A stretch of DNA of 64,000 nucleotides from Photobacterium piscicola (GCF_900166965.1 NZ_FUZI01000010.1:1-64000); one strand, 5' to 3'; positions 50,256 to 60,324 are shown, numbered from the stretch's first letter. The notes: generated by a model from the sequence alone, not told the origin. Translations and numbers: made by a program.

Positions 50256-50924
50256 TTATTCTGCAGAGGGTAGATTAAAAACATCACTATCGTCAGCGGC
50301 CAGTACACGTTGACGTTCTAGTTCTGGTGCATACCATTCATCAAGTTTACGACGAACTTGATCAACGCCAATCCCTTTCAATGAAGAGAAAGCTTCAACC
50401 TGAACGTTACCGCCAAATTCTTTCGACATTTCACGGATTTTTAATACTTGTGCTTTACGCGCACCGCTTTTTAATTTGTCAGCTTTAGTTAGCAATACTA
50501 AGACTGGCAAACTGCTTTCAATCGCCCAATTAATCATTTGCTGATCAAGATCTTTCATTGGGTGACGAATATCCATCAGAACCACTAAACCTTGTAAACA
50601 TTCACGGCGTTGTAGGTATTCACCTAATGCTTTTTGCCATTTCAGTTTGAGTTCAAGTGGTACTTGAGCAAAACCGTAGCCAGGTAAGTCAATCAAGTTA
50701 CAGCCGCCAATGACTTCAAACATGTTGATTAATTGAGTACGGCCCGGGGTTTTGGAAGTACGAGCCAAACCTTTTTGATCGGTTAGGCGATTTAGTGCAC
50801 TTGATTTACCCGCATTGGAGCGACCAGCAAATGCGATCTCAACGCCGGCATCTTGTGGCAAGTGACGAATATCCGGTGCACTTGTGATAAAACTGGTATT
50901 TCTATAGTTGAGAGGTTGATTCAC
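50256..50924 (-). CDS. engB: Ribosome biogenesis GTPase EngB (YihA)
   Basis: 222-residue TrmE-Era-EngA-like GTPase needed for late 50S assembly. G1 [10 protein letters not shown]2 KTPGRTQ, G3 DLPGYGFA, G4 TKAD, G5 FSSLK. Start at GTG 50924, six bases after CGGAG, so that MNQPLNYRN...SAPDIRHLP aligns with E. coli; a TTG five codons upstream overlaps the site. Divergent from the cytochrome c4 gene. Confidence 0.96.
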   Translation of the reverse strand: MNQPLNYRNTSFITSAPDIRHLPQDAGVEIAFAGRSNAGKSSALNRLTDQKGLARTSKTPGRTQLINMFEVIGGCNLIDLPGYGFAQVPLELKLKWQKALGEYLQRRECLQGLVVLMDIRHPMKDLDQQMINWAIESSLPVLVLLTKADKLKSGARKAQVLKIREMSKEFGGNVQVEAFSSLKGIGVDQVRRKLDEWYAPELERQRVLAADDSDVFNLPSAE

Positions 50925-51080
50925 TGTTAACTCCGTCAAGCGCTTATGTTGTAAAAAAAGCGCTTTTTTGTGAAATTGTCTAAGATATATTAAACCGTGT
51001 TTGGTTTATGGTCGTATTGTATACCATGTCACTGAGCATTACTTGTGGTACGGAAGCTCTATAATTATAAATGGAATGTC

Positions 51081-51698
51081 ATGAAAAAATTAGTTTTAAT
51101 ATTTACCCTTGTGGCAAGTTATTCTGCTTGGGCACAAGGTGATGTCGATGCGGGTAAATTAAAAGCTACCACCTGTGTTGCATGCCATGGTAGTGACGGT
51201 AATGCAACAATAGGTCAATACCCTAAGTTAGCAGGTCAACATGCTGATTATTTAGCGAAGCAACTTGCTGATTATAAATTAGCAGTGACCAGCAGTGGCG
51301 CTCAAGGTCGTAGTAATGCGGTTATGGCGGGTATGGCTGCTGCACTCTCCGCTACCGATATGGCTGATCTTAGTGCTTATTTTTCCTCTCTGCCTCTTTC
51401 TGGCAATACCACCCCTAAAAATGTCATTGCGATAGCTGAGCCTTTATACCGTTTTGGTGATCCTGAGCGGGGTATTGCCGCGTGTATCAGTTGTCATGGC
51501 CCACGCGGTAATGGCACCAGCTTATCGGGTTTTCCCAAAATTTCGGGCCAAAATGCACAATATACTCAATTACAGTTACAAGCATTTCGCTCCAGTGCCC
51601 GTAATAACGACCTCAATGCCATGATGCGCTCGGTGGCTGTTAAGCTCAGTGATGATGAGATTTCAGCACTCTCCGCTTACGTTGGTGGTTTACATTAG
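51081..51698 (+). CDS. Cytochrome c4, diheme
   Basis: 205 residues. Signal peptide about 1-19 (MKKLVLIFTLVASYSAWA). Two cytochrome c domains, each with a CxxCH heme site: CVACHGSDGN and CISCHGPRGN, and later Met ligands in the M-rich segments (NAVMAGMAAAL, NAMMRSVAVKL). Cytochrome c4 passes electrons in the periplasm to terminal oxidases. Start at 51081; the longer frame has no signal-peptide logic. In Vibrionaceae it lies next to engB. Confidence 0.94.
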   Translation: MKKLVLIFTLVASYSAWAQGDVDAGKLKATTCVACHGSDGNATIGQYPKLAGQHADYLAKQLADYKLAVTSSGAQGRSNAVMAGMAAALSATDMADLSAYFSSLPLSGNTTPKNVIAIAEPLYRFGDPERGIAACISCHGPRGNGTSLSGFPKISGQNAQYTQLQLQAFRSSARNNDLNAMMRSVAVKLSDDEISALSAYVGGLH

Positions 51699-51946
51699 AA
51701 GTAAAATGATCCTTATGATGACAAACGTTGCTTAATATTACTGTTTATTAATATTTTAGTAACGGTGGATTCGCCTGTAGGGTTGTAAGAGATCGACCAT
51801 TGCAAAGGGAGGTTATAATGATTTGATTTGTAGTCGATTATTTTTTTGTTTTATAGAACAGAGACTTGTTTATTGACGACAATTGCAGATTAAAAAGTGT
51901 GATCTTGATACATTGTTTTAATGATGGCTTCAGGTAAATTACTCCC
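51699..51946. other. Upstream region of the CsrB-family RNA
   Basis: ~250 AT-rich bases without a gene. TGTAAGAGATC at 51784-51794 equals the first 11 bases of the UvrY/VarA box (TGTAAGAGATCTCTTACA), about 165 bases before the RNA, where this box lies in csrB of E. coli. A possible promoter is TTGTTT (51913-51918) and TAAATT (51935-51940), 16-base spacer. Confidence 0.55.
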
Positions 51947-52400
51947 TGTCGACAAGGAGTGTGACACAGGAAGGAAGCGCTAGGATAGCTTAAGCAGTGA
52001 CGCTTAAAGGAATCACAGGAAGTCTGGTCAGGAGACCAGGGTAGACGCGGGATGCGTAAGGATTGTCAAGGTAGACACTCAAGGAAAGAACGTAGCTATT
52101 ATAATATAGCTCAGGTACATCAGGATGATGTATCGCATAAGGATGGTGGTATAGTTATTGGAGCGTAACATTGCGATAGGGATCGCCAACTTAGGATGAG
52201 TTGTGAAGCCATGGATGGGTATAAATGGACGCGAAAAATCACTAGGATAGTGACGAACGATATTGGCATGGATAGCAATTATAATAAATGGATATTTGTT
52301 AAACCGGGACGTTGCTTGCTGGTTACGGAAAGACTAGACAGAATTATAAGCTCATAGCTTACCCCATAGAGCGATAGGTGCAGACCTGTCGCTTTTTTTT
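51947..52400 (+). ncRNA. csrB: CsrB-family regulatory RNA
   Basis: A ~450-base untranslated stretch with 22 GGA motifs, many in loops of short hairpins: GGTCAGGAGACC (52027-52038), CATCAGGATGATG (52119-52131), CACTAGGATAGTG (52240-52252), GCGATAGGGATCGC. It ends in a terminator (AGCGATAGGT 52369-52378 with ACCTGTCGCT 52384-52393, T run). This is the architecture of RNAs that soak up the translational regulator CsrA. The 5' end is estimated. Which of the Csr RNAs (B, C, D) it corresponds to cannot be told here. Confidence 0.88.
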
Positions 52401-52600
52401 TCGTCCAAATTTCGTGGTAAGTGATGGTTATTATTATGATTTGGATGTGATATTTTACTTTTAGTTTCGATAAAATAGCCGAATAAATTGAACAATTTGT
52501 CAGCAGAACTACATCTTAACCGCAATTGGGTATAGAATAGCCCGCTCGATTTTGCACCGCTGCTGCTGTTCGTCAACATTCAGTCGTTGTGGAGAAGACA

Positions 52601-53242
52601 ATGGATAGATGTCCACTTTGTAAGAGTAAAGATAATCGCTGGTTGGTGGCAGACACTAAACGTGATTATTTTCGTTGTTTACACTGTGCATTAATTTATG
52701 CCGATCCAACAACTCATTTAACGTCGTTCCAAGAAAAATCTGTTTATGATCAACATCGGAATAACCCTGATGATGCAAGTTATCGACAATTTTTAGGGCG
52801 ATTAGCAACGCCACTTGTAACTCGATTACCATCACCACCGTTATTGGGGTTGGATTTTGGTAGCGGTCCAGGGCCGACCTTGTCAGTGATGTTGGCTGAA
52901 ATGGGGTATACTATGACAATCTACGATCCCTATTTTGCGGCACAACCCGCGGCATTAGACGGTCAGTATGATTTTGTTACTTGCACAGAAGCAATCGAGC
53001 ATTTTTATCAGCCTGCGAAGGAATGGGGGCTGTTGCTACGTTTAGTCAAACCCGGCGGTTGGCTTGGGATCATGACCAAACTAGTAACCGACACTGATGC
53101 CTTTGGGCATTGGTACTATAAGAACGACCCAACCCATGTTAGCTTTTTTAGTCATGATACGTTTTGCTTTTTAGCGCAACGAGATGGTCTTGAAGTTGAG
53201 TTTGTTGGAAATGATGTGATTTTGCTGAGGAAACCCCAGTAA
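52601..53242 (+). CDS. Class I SAM methyltransferase with N-terminal zinc ribbon
   Basis: 213 residues. The first 35 hold two Cys pairs (CPLCKSK and FRCLHCALIY), a zinc ribbon. Then a Methyltransf_23-like domain: LLGLDFGSGPGPTLSVML (SAM loop), TIYDPYF, FVTCTEAIEHF, LVKPGGWLGIMTK, DPTHVSFFS. Close proteins are conserved before yihI in Vibrionaceae, but the substrate is unknown. Start at 52601 after GGAGAAG. Its stop overlaps the yihI start (TAATG). Confidence 0.88.
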   Translation: MDRCPLCKSKDNRWLVADTKRDYFRCLHCALIYADPTTHLTSFQEKSVYDQHRNNPDDASYRQFLGRLATPLVTRLPSPPLLGLDFGSGPGPTLSVMLAEMGYTMTIYDPYFAAQPAALDGQYDFVTCTEAIEHFYQPAKEWGLLLRLVKPGGWLGIMTKLVTDTDAFGHWYYKNDPTHVSFFSHDTFCFLAQRDGLEVEFVGNDVILLRKPQ

Positions 53243-53793
53243 TGACCCGTAAGAAAAGAGCGCGCACCGTAGGTTCAGAAGGCCCTGCTGTATACCGTGA
53301 GAAATCAAATAGTAAAGTTGATGTTGAGACACGTGAACGCCAAAAAGCGAAAAAACGTAAAGGCTTAAAATCAGGAAGTCGTCATTCTGCTGTTGAAGAT
53401 AATAAACAGCGTAATGGTGGTCAGAAAAAAGATCCACGTTTAGGTAGTAAAAAATTAGTTCCGCTAATTGTTGAGCCTAAAAAGCCCCAAACAAAACAGC
53501 AACGTCGTTTATCTGCTGAGCAAGAACTTGCGATGCTAGAAAATGATGCACAATTGATGGTATTACTCGATCGAATTGATGCTGGTGAAAAATTAGGTTC
53601 TGGCCTACAAAAACAAGTTGATCTTAAGTTAGACCGTATTGAACGTCTAATGAAGCAACTTGGTTTATTAGATGATGTTGAAGAAGAAGCATCAGCGCCT
53701 GTTGCAAAAAGTGCTAAATCTAAACCTCGTTCAGATGATGATTTATTAGCGCAATTTGAAAATATGGATTTTGATAATTTCGATAAGGAGTAA
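53242..53793 (+). CDS. yihI: Der GTPase-activating protein YihI
   Basis: 183 residues, highly charged. A basic, disordered N-terminus (MTRKKRARTVGSEGPAVYREK, typical start) and a conserved C-terminal helical domain (LSAEQELAMLENDAQLMVLLDRIDAGEKL...VDLKLDRIERLMKQLGL), then an acidic tail. YihI stimulates the GTPase Der and so tunes 50S assembly, near engB. Overlaps the methyltransferase gene by one base; followed 3 bases later by the DUF2489 gene. Confidence 0.94.
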   Translation: MTRKKRARTVGSEGPAVYREKSNSKVDVETRERQKAKKRKGLKSGSRHSAVEDNKQRNGGQKKDPRLGSKKLVPLIVEPKKPQTKQQRRLSAEQELAMLENDAQLMVLLDRIDAGEKLGSGLQKQVDLKLDRIERLMKQLGLLDDVEEEASAPVAKSAKSKPRSDDDLLAQFENMDFDNFDKE

Positions 53794-53796
53794 CCG

Positions 53797-54276
53797 TTGC
53801 AGGGAATCACACTTCTATTTGTTATTGGTGGCGTCATTGTTGCTGGATTAGCACTTTACGCTGGATTGTTATTAGCTAAGCTTTATAAACAGCAACAACG
53901 GCATAAATTGTTTTTGGCACGTGCTGCTGAGCAACAAGCTGAAGCAATCAAAGCTAGAAACGACAATATATTAGAAAGCGTCTTTATTATCGCAATGGCA
54001 TGTAAACAAGAACAATGTGATATGTCTGAAGCCGCGATTCGGTTATATAAATTAATGGAAGTGTTGCAAGCAGATAAACAAGTTGATTTTGCCGCAACGT
54101 ATCCGGCCTTAACCGACTTGTACCAAGTGGTTAAAGATATGCCGCGAGGCGATGCGCGCCAGCTAATAGAAAAACAAAGCCGAATGCGACTCGATCTTGA
54201 ACGCATGAAAGCGGAGTCCCGTCTACAAGCTGAGATTAAACTTGAATTGGATGCCATCCTGTCAACTAAGGTTTAA
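53797..54276 (+). CDS. DUF2489 membrane-anchored protein
   Basis: 159 residues: one N-terminal membrane helix (about 4-26), then cytoplasmic helices with two Cys (ACKQEQCDMSEAAIRLYKLMEVL). Matches the DUF2489 family found between yihI and hemN in Vibrionaceae; function unknown. TTG start at 53797, six bases after AAGGAG. Terminator after, so methyltransferase-yihI-DUF2489 form one operon. Confidence 0.85.
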   Translation: MQGITLLFVIGGVIVAGLALYAGLLLAKLYKQQQRHKLFLARAAEQQAEAIKARNDNILESVFIIAMACKQEQCDMSEAAIRLYKLMEVLQADKQVDFAATYPALTDLYQVVKDMPRGDARQLIEKQSRMRLDLERMKAESRLQAEIKLELDAILSTKV

Positions 54277-54293
54277 CTCGTCATCGTTATTAT

Positions 54294-54328
54294 TAACACC
54301 GCCATTTATTGGCGGTGTTTGTTTTTGT
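54294..54328 (+). terminator. DUF2489 operon terminator
   Basis: AACACCGCC (54295-54303) with GGCGGTGTT (54311-54319), then a U-rich tail. Confidence 0.9.
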
Positions 54329-54427
54329 TCAGAGTGTAAATTGAGCAGCAGGGAAGGGATGGGTTTTACTTTTCACCAAATGGTGACACACTCTAGTTAT
54401 TCTACATTCACACATTGGAACAATGTC

Positions 54428-55801
54428 ATGTCAAATGAGCAGATTATTTGGGATCAGGCCCTGATTGAAAAATATAATTATTCAGGCCCGCGTTATACTT
54501 CTTACCCGACCGCACTAGAATTTAATCAAGCATTTACTTCTACTGAATTTGAGATGGCATGTCAGCAATATCCTGATCGTAAACTATCGCTTTATATCCA
54601 TATTCCCTTTTGTCATAAGCTTTGTTATTACTGTGGCTGTAATAAAATCATTACTCGCCATCAGCACAAAGCCGATCAATATTTAGATGTGCTTGAGCAA
54701 GAAATTAAGCAACGTGCGACTTTGCTTGGCGATCGTCATGTTAGCCAGTTACATTTTGGTGGTGGTACGCCCACATTTTTAACAGCAACTCAAATTACTC
54801 GGTTAATGACAGCACTACGCAGTGCATTTAATTTTGATGCTGATGCTGAAATCAGTATTGAAGTTGACCCTCGTGAAATTGAATTGAGTATTCTTGATCA
54901 CCTTCGCAGTGAAGGCTTCAACCGTTTAAGTATCGGAGTGCAAGATTTTAACAAAGATGTACAGAAGTTAGTTAACCGTGAGCAGGATGAAGATTTTATT
55001 TTTGCGATGGTAGAGCGTGCACGTGAATTAGGTTATCGCTCAACTAACCTCGATTTAATTTATGGCTTACCATTACAAACTCAAGCATTATTTGCTGAGA
55101 CATTGCAGCAAGTATTAACTATGAAGCCTGGGCGATTATCGGTGTTTAACTATGCTCATATGCCGACTTTGTTTGCAGCCCAACGTAAAATTCATGAAGA
55201 TCAGTTACCGTCAGCGACAGAAAAATTAGCGATTTTACAAGATACGATTGCAACGTTAACGGGGGCAGGGTATCAGTTCATTGGCATGGATCACTTTGCA
55301 CTACCAAATGATGAGTTAGCTGTTGCGCAGCGTGATGGTATTTTGCACCGTAACTTCCAAGGCTACACCACTCAAGGTGATTGTGACTTGTTGGGTATGG
55401 GGGTTTCTGCTATTTCAATGATTGGTGATTGTTATGCGCAGAACCAAAAAGAGTTGAAGTTGTATTATAGTCAAATGGCAGAGCAGCAAACGGCATTGTG
55501 GAAAGGGGTAACCTTAGACGCGGATGACTTGTTACGTCGTGAAGTCATCAAAGCACTCATTTGTAATTTCCAGTTAGATAAACGAGCGATTGAAACTGAA
55601 TTCAATATTGATTTTGATAGCTACTTTAGCGAAGACTTACAATTATTGCAGACATTCATTAATGATGAATTAGTGACTGTGGGTGACAATATTATTTATG
55701 TTGAGTTAAAAGGCCGTTTATTGATTCGTAACATTTGTATGTGTTTTGATAAATATTTACGTGTTCGCGCTCGTCAACAGCAATTCTCACGTGTGATTTA
55801 A
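54428..55801 (+). CDS. hemN: Oxygen-independent coproporphyrinogen III dehydrogenase HemN
   Basis: Radical-SAM enzyme that decarboxylates coproporphyrinogen III to protoporphyrinogen IX without oxygen. Cluster motif HIPFCHKLCYYCGCN (CxxxCxxC plus the extra Cys of true HemN); FGGGTPTFL, SIGVQDFN and GYTTQGDCDLLGMGVSAIS are HemN-specific. The ATG at 54428 gives 457 residues, the E. coli length; the frame extends 62 codons upstream over a terminator, which is rejected. Confidence 0.97.
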   Translation: MSNEQIIWDQALIEKYNYSGPRYTSYPTALEFNQAFTSTEFEMACQQYPDRKLSLYIHIPFCHKLCYYCGCNKIITRHQHKADQYLDVLEQEIKQRATLLGDRHVSQLHFGGGTPTFLTATQITRLMTALRSAFNFDADAEISIEVDPREIELSILDHLRSEGFNRLSIGVQDFNKDVQKLVNREQDEDFIFAMVERARELGYRSTNLDLIYGLPLQTQALFAETLQQVLTMKPGRLSVFNYAHMPTLFAAQRKIHEDQLPSATEKLAILQDTIATLTGAGYQFIGMDHFALPNDELAVAQRDGILHRNFQGYTTQGDCDLLGMGVSAISMIGDCYAQNQKELKLYYSQMAEQQTALWKGVTLDADDLLRREVIKALICNFQLDKRAIETEFNIDFDSYFSEDLQLLQTFINDELVTVGDNIIYVELKGRLLIRNICMCFDKYLRVRARQQQFSRVI

Positions 55802-55821
55802 GCCTTACTCATGTGCTATAA

Positions 55822-55857
55822 AAAACGCCTCGGTTTCACGTGAAACCGAGGCGTTTT
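55822..55857. terminator. hemN/add bidirectional terminator
   Basis: A perfect 36-base palindrome without loop bases (ideal stem 55822-55839 with 55840-55857), A run left, T run right, between convergent hemN and add. A parS-like site forms its centre (next entry). Confidence 0.85.
55832..55847. promoter_or_regulatory. parS-like ParB binding site
   Basis: GGTTTCACGTGAAACC matches the bacterial parS consensus TGTTTCACGTGAAACA at 14 of 16 positions; only the outer base on each side differs. It lies in the convergent hemN-add gap. I found no other match of this quality in the window. Confidence 0.65.
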
Positions 55858-55907
55858 GTTATGTGTATCATTGGTCGTTAGCGCAGTATTATTATCACTT
55901 GTTATGA

Positions 55908-56912
55908 TTAGCCACGTTTACTGGCAATATCACGTAGCGCCTGCTTTTCTGTCGCAGATAAGAATGCTAGTTCTAGTCCATTGATTTGCGCTTGACGAAT
56001 TTGAGCGCCGCTTAAGCCAACTTTTGGCGCAGCAACTTCATATTCATAGGGCAATTCAATGCCTTCAACCGCAGGATCATCGGTATTTAAGCAAGCTAAA
56101 ATACCGTGCTCAAGGAAAGCTTTAACAGGGTGTTGAGTAATGTCTGCTACAGTACTGGTTTGAATATTAGAAGTAATGCAAGATTCAATACCAATGCGAT
56201 GTTCAGCAAGGTAATCCATTAATTTAGGATCGTTAACCGCTTTGACACCGTGACCAATACGGACAGCGCCAAGCTCATTGATTGCTTGCCACATACTTTC
56301 AGGCCCAGCTGCTTCACCCGCATGCACCGTGATTTGTAATCCTGCATCACGTACTTGTTTAAAGTGCGAGATAAACTGAGTGCCGGGTTGGCCAAGTTCA
56401 TCACCTGCAAGGTCAATCGCAACTAATTGGTCTTTGTGGCTAAGCAGAGCATCAAGTTCTTGTTGGCAAGCTTGAGTACCAAAAGTACGGCTCATGATAC
56501 CAATCAGGTTCGCTTTAATACCAAAGTCACGGCAACCTGCGGCAACACCATCCGCAACAGCTGCTACAACACCAGCAATCGGCAGGTTGTGTTTCATCGC
56601 CATATAGTACGGTGAGAAACGTAATTCAGCGTAATCAATTTGAGCATTAAGTGCGTCTTCAACGTTCTCGTAAGCAACACGACGACATGCCTCTAAATCA
56701 CCTAATACCGCTACACCCCAATCTAATTTACTTAAGAAGGCAACTAAACTTGGTTCCGCTTCAACAATTTGCACGTGTGGGCGCAAGGCTTCAATTTCTG
56801 TTGCTGGCAGGGCAATATTAAATTGCTGACCAAGTTCTAAGATAGTTTGGGGGCGAATATTGCCATCAAGGTGGCGGTGAATATCCGTTAGTGGAAGATC
56901 TTTGTTTATCAT
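55908..56912 (-). CDS. add: Adenosine deaminase
   Basis: Zinc enzyme that deaminates adenosine and deoxyadenosine to inosine forms. Metal site: [10 protein letters not shown] (HxH), VHAGEAAG (His, catalytic Glu), RIGHGV, NTDDPAV (Asp-Asp). Start at 56912 ([10 protein letters not shown]) gives 334 residues (E. coli 333); the upstream 15 codons are not family. Convergent with hemN. Confidence 0.97.
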   Translation of the reverse strand: MINKDLPLTDIHRHLDGNIRPQTILELGQQFNIALPATEIEALRPHVQIVEAEPSLVAFLSKLDWGVAVLGDLEACRRVAYENVEDALNAQIDYAELRFSPYYMAMKHNLPIAGVVAAVADGVAAGCRDFGIKANLIGIMSRTFGTQACQQELDALLSHKDQLVAIDLAGDELGQPGTQFISHFKQVRDAGLQITVHAGEAAGPESMWQAINELGAVRIGHGVKAVNDPKLMDYLAEHRIGIESCITSNIQTSTVADITQHPVKAFLEHGILACLNTDDPAVEGIELPYEYEVAAPKVGLSGAQIRQAQINGLELAFLSATEKQALRDIASKRG

Positions 56913-57044
56913 GATTATTATACTTTCCAAAGATAATGGTGACCTAAGTATACGCAATCACTAAATGACATTCACCACTGTTGCAGATAAATGTGCATTG
57001 GTGCAAATTGATACCACCGTCAGATCGTACTGTTATCATAAATT

Positions 57045-58457
57045 TTAATCATGAATGTGTAATTCTTTCAGTTTGCGGGTGAGGGTATTTCGGCCCCAAC
57101 CGAGTAATTTTGCCGCTTCTTGTTTATGACCATGAGTGTGCTGTAAAGCTGTTTCCAGCAGAATTTTTTCAAACTGTGGCAGTGCTTCTGCTAATAAGTC
57201 AGTTTCGCCTTGCTGCAAAGCATGTTGCGCCCATCGTTCTAAGCCTTGATGCCAGTGTTGAGGTTCTGTATCGGCACTGGTGGTAACTGTTGTCTCGGTG
57301 ATTTCTAGCGGTAAATCTGATGGCAATATTTCATTACCACTGGCCATGACAGTGAGCCAACGACAGATATTTTCTAATTGACGCACATTACCCGGCCACG
57401 GTAGTTGGGTTAGCTTTTCTGAGGTTTGTGGGTGCAGTGATTTTACTTCGACGCTGAGTTCATCAGCGGCACGTTGTAAAAAGTGGTGTGCCAGTTGAGG
57501 AATATCTTGGCGACGATCTTTGAGTGATGGCAAATGAACTCGAATCACATTTAGACGGTGAAAGAGGTCTTCACGAAAATCACCAGCGGCAACCAGTTGT
57601 TCTAGATGTTGGTGTGTGGCCGCAATAATACGTACATTGACCTTAACTGGTGCATGTCCACCAACGCGATAAAATTGCCCATCAGCTAATACACGGAGTA
57701 ATCGTGTTTGAATGTCCAATGGCATATCACCAATTTCATCGAGAAACAAAGTGCCGTCATTGGCTTGTTCAAACCGACCTTGGCGAACACTATTGGCGCC
57801 GGTAAAAGCCCCTTTTTCGTGACCAAACAGTTCTGATTCGATTAAGTCTTTAGGTATCGCAGCCATATTGAGCGCAATAAATGCGTTATTACTGCGTGGG
57901 CTGTGACGATGCAATGCATGGGCAACTAATTCTTTACCTGTGCCAGATTCGCCATTAATGAGCACTGAAATGGATGAGCGAGATAAGCGTCCTATCGCAC
58001 GAAACACCTCTTGCATCGCTGGTGCTTCACCAATGATTTCGGGAACCTGTTTTGGTTCTATCGTTGGTTGTTGCTGACGTTTTTGCTCTTGGCTATGGCT
58101 GAGGGCGCGCTCAACTAAGGTGACGGCTTCATCAATATCAAATGGTTTGGGCAGGTACTCAAACGCACCGCGTTGATAAGCATTAACTGCGGCATCAAGA
58201 TCAGAATGTGCCGTCATAATAATCACTGGGAGAGTGACGTAATCTTGCTGAAGTTGTTTTAGTAATGTAAATCCATCAGTGCCAGGCATTTTAATATCAG
58301 ACACTAATACGTCGGGTACACTGCGCTCTAATGCGGCCAATACGCTATCAGCATCAGCAAACGTTTCGCATTTCATACCGGCATTGATGAGGGTGCGCTC
58401 TAATACCCAACGAATGGAGCTGTCATCATCAACAACCCAGATTAATCCTTTGCTCAT
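57045..58457 (-). CDS. glnG: Nitrogen regulator NtrC (GlnG)
   Basis: 470 residues. Receiver domain (about 1-120: VVDDDSS, phospho-Asp in [20 protein letters not shown]). Sigma-54 AAA+ domain (about 140-370: [18 protein letters not shown] loop, [20 protein letters not shown]). C-terminal Fis-type helix-turn-helix ([22 protein letters not shown]). Start at 58457 ([12 protein letters not shown]); the longer frame is unsupported. 25 bases after glnL. Confidence 0.98.
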   Translation of the reverse strand: MSKGLIWVVDDDSSIRWVLERTLINAGMKCETFADADSVLAALERSVPDVLVSDIKMPGTDGFTLLKQLQQDYVTLPVIIMTAHSDLDAAVNAYQRGAFEYLPKPFDIDEAVTLVERALSHSQEQKRQQQPTIEPKQVPEIIGEAPAMQEVFRAIGRLSRSSISVLINGESGTGKELVAHALHRHSPRSNNAFIALNMAAIPKDLIESELFGHEKGAFTGANSVRQGRFEQANDGTLFLDEIGDMPLDIQTRLLRVLADGQFYRVGGHAPVKVNVRIIAATHQHLEQLVAAGDFREDLFHRLNVIRVHLPSLKDRRQDIPQLAHHFLQRAADELSVEVKSLHPQTSEKLTQLPWPGNVRQLENICRWLTVMASGNEILPSDLPLEITETTVTTSADTEPQHWHQGLERWAQHALQQGETDLLAEALPQFEKILLETALQHTHGHKQEAAKLLGWGRNTLTRKLKELHIHD

Positions 58458-58482
58458 AATAAAATTCCTATGGTTGTCAGTG

Positions 58483-59541
58483 TTATGACTTAATCGGTAA
58501 ATGAATAGTGAAATTTGTATGCCCCGGCCAGCTAAAGACTTCAATTTTTCCTTGATGCTGATCGATCAAATTTCGAGCGATGGATAGACCTAACCCCGTT
58601 CCACCTTCGCGGCCAGTCACCATGGGATAAAATAAGGTGTCTTGAATATCGGCGGGAATACCTGGGCCATTGTCGATGATTTCAATGGTGGCGGTAACAC
58701 GGTGGCGTACCCCTTGAATTAAACTTTGATGCGCAGTGCGGGTTTTTAATTTAATGGTACCGCCCCTTTGACCTTTCAACGCTAATGCCGCGTTACTAAC
58801 AATATTTAATAATGCTTGTTCCAGTTGTTCAGCGTCCATATTGATGTCGGGTAAACTTGGGTCGTAATCACGTTCAATATTGATCGTGTCATCAGTTTCG
58901 ATATTGACGAGTTGACGCACTTTTTCTAGCACTAAATGAATATTGTCGGTTTTGCGAATTCCCGGTCGTTGCGGGCCTAACAAGCGATCGACTAAATTGC
59001 GTAACCGATCCGCTTGCTCAATGATCATTTGGGTATATTCGTGATAGCTTTTATCGGGTAAGGTTTTTTCAAGTAATTGTGCAGCCCCACGTAAACCCCC
59101 GAGCGGATTTTTTATTTCATGGGCCAAGCCTCGCACTAATTCTTTAGCCGCTTGTTGTTGCGCATGTTGATTTAACTCTTGGCTAATACGACGTTGTTGA
59201 TCAATCGGTTTTAATTCTAAGAGAATCAGCAGCTGTTTTTGCCATGAGATGGGACTGGCATTTGCTCCCAATAAGTGCCGTTGACCATCTATCACAAACG
59301 TAACATCGCTATCTGCGAGTCCTTGACCGCTGTGAAGGGTTGCTTTGACTTGCTCAAGATCGAGTGAGCTGTATTGCAATAATTTAGCTAATGGTGAATC
59401 GATTAAGCGCCGCTTACTGGACGATAATAATTGTTCAGCTGCAGGATTGACGTAACGAATCACTAACGCTTCATCAAGTAGCACAATGGCGGTGACTAAA
59501 TTGTCGAGAATTATGGGTGTAAAGCTGGTATTCACAATCAT
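58483..59541 (-). CDS. glnL: Nitrogen sensor kinase NtrB (GlnL)
   Basis: 352-residue cytoplasmic histidine kinase/phosphatase, partner of NtrC and PII. N-terminal PAS domain (about 8-115), dimerisation/His domain with [20 protein letters not shown] (phospho-His), ATPase domain with [10 protein letters not shown] (N box), [10 protein letters not shown] (G1) and [12 protein letters not shown] (G2). AAGGATA before the ATG. A consensus NtrC site lies upstream. Confidence 0.97.
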   Translation of the reverse strand: MIVNTSFTPIILDNLVTAIVLLDEALVIRYVNPAAEQLLSSSKRRLIDSPLAKLLQYSSLDLEQVKATLHSGQGLADSDVTFVIDGQRHLLGANASPISWQKQLLILLELKPIDQQRRISQELNQHAQQQAAKELVRGLAHEIKNPLGGLRGAAQLLEKTLPDKSYHEYTQMIIEQADRLRNLVDRLLGPQRPGIRKTDNIHLVLEKVRQLVNIETDDTINIERDYDPSLPDINMDAEQLEQALLNIVSNAALALKGQRGGTIKLKTRTAHQSLIQGVRHRVTATIEIIDNGPGIPADIQDTLFYPMVTGREGGTGLGLSIARNLIDQHQGKIEVFSWPGHTNFTIHLPIKS

Positions 59542-59605
59542 TATCCTTATCGATAGCTAAGCAAAAGATCGTTGGTGCAGATGCACACCCGTCGCCGTTA
59601 GCTGA

Positions 59606-59622
59606 TGCACCAAAATGGTGCA
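59606..59622. promoter_or_regulatory. NtrC binding site upstream of glnL
   Basis: TGCACCAAAATGGTGCA is a perfect NtrC site (TGCACY-N5-RGTGCA), 65 bases before glnL. A weaker copy, GGTGCAGATGCACACC, is at 59574-59589. In E. coli NtrC represses glnLp from such a site. Confidence 0.85.
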
Positions 59623-59675
59623 TGTCAGTGTACTCGGTTTAACAGCGAACAGGCAGGATTTATTGTAAATAGGCG

Positions 59676-60251
59676 TTAACGAGGTTGAATTGGACTGTTT
59701 TTAGGACGTGCCTGTGATACGCGATGTAAATAAACCGTAATACTTTCAGATGAAGCAAGGATCTTGCCATTTTTAAGTAATTGGATTTGAATTTGATGAC
59801 TGCCTCGATCGATATTGGTCAATAGCCAAGTTAAGTCGGTTTGAGACCCGCCATACGCTTTACCATCTATCACTAGCTGTGCTTGCAAGTGTTTATTAAG
59901 CTTACGGTTACTGACTGCTCGCACTTTAATATCACCGTCATTACTGCGAATGGTTTGCTGATGTACTGGGGCTAGCAGGCTAATGGTAGCGGCAGGAAGT
60001 GGGGGTTCAATATCGGTAGCAATTGATATTAGTTCGACATTGTCTGCTTGAGTCATGTTGATTGACGTTGATTGCATGCTGGGTTGTACTTCAGTGACGG
60101 AAAGTTCAACTGTACTGGCTTGGGGAGTTCCGGGAGTATCACTAAAATGGACTACACCATTATCATCAGTCCAAGAATAAATTGTTGTTGCTACGGCGGT
60201 ACTCGCAGCTGTTGTAAATAACAGCATAGATACCAGATTAATGAGTTTCAT
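59676..60251 (-). CDS. DUF4124 exported protein
   Basis: 191 residues. Signal peptide (about 1-22, ...AASTAVATT), then the DUF4124 domain (IYSWTDDNGVVHFSDTP, about 24-40), and a C-terminal beta-rich part (about 90-178) of Ig-like look (SLLAPVHQQTIRSNDGDIKVRAVSN, GSHQIQIQLL). Function unknown. DUF4124 genes beside glnA-glnLG are common in gammaproteobacteria. GGAGAGTTAACGG lies ahead of the ATG. It lies between glnA and glnL on the same strand. Confidence 0.85.
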   Translation of the reverse strand: MKLINLVSMLLFTTAASTAVATTIYSWTDDNGVVHFSDTPGTPQASTVELSVTEVQPSMQSTSINMTQADNVELISIATDIEPPLPAATISLLAPVHQQTIRSNDGDIKVRAVSNRKLNKHLQAQLVIDGKAYGGSQTDLTWLLTNIDRGSHQIQIQLLKNGKILASSESITVYLHRVSQARPKNSPIQPR

Positions 60252-60324
60252 CCGTTAACTCTCCAGCAAGACCTTGATGGTCAATAAGTCCTTTATTGTT
60301 GCCGCTTTTGTTATGGGAGCAAGA

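Noticed and set aside
53421-54257. Long reverse frames opposite yihI and the DUF2489 gene
   Set aside because: Ser-rich shadow frames of well-supported genes.
55786-55800. Second parS-like sequence with CACGTG at the end of hemN
   Set aside because: Only the central six bases and little else match; it is coding sequence.
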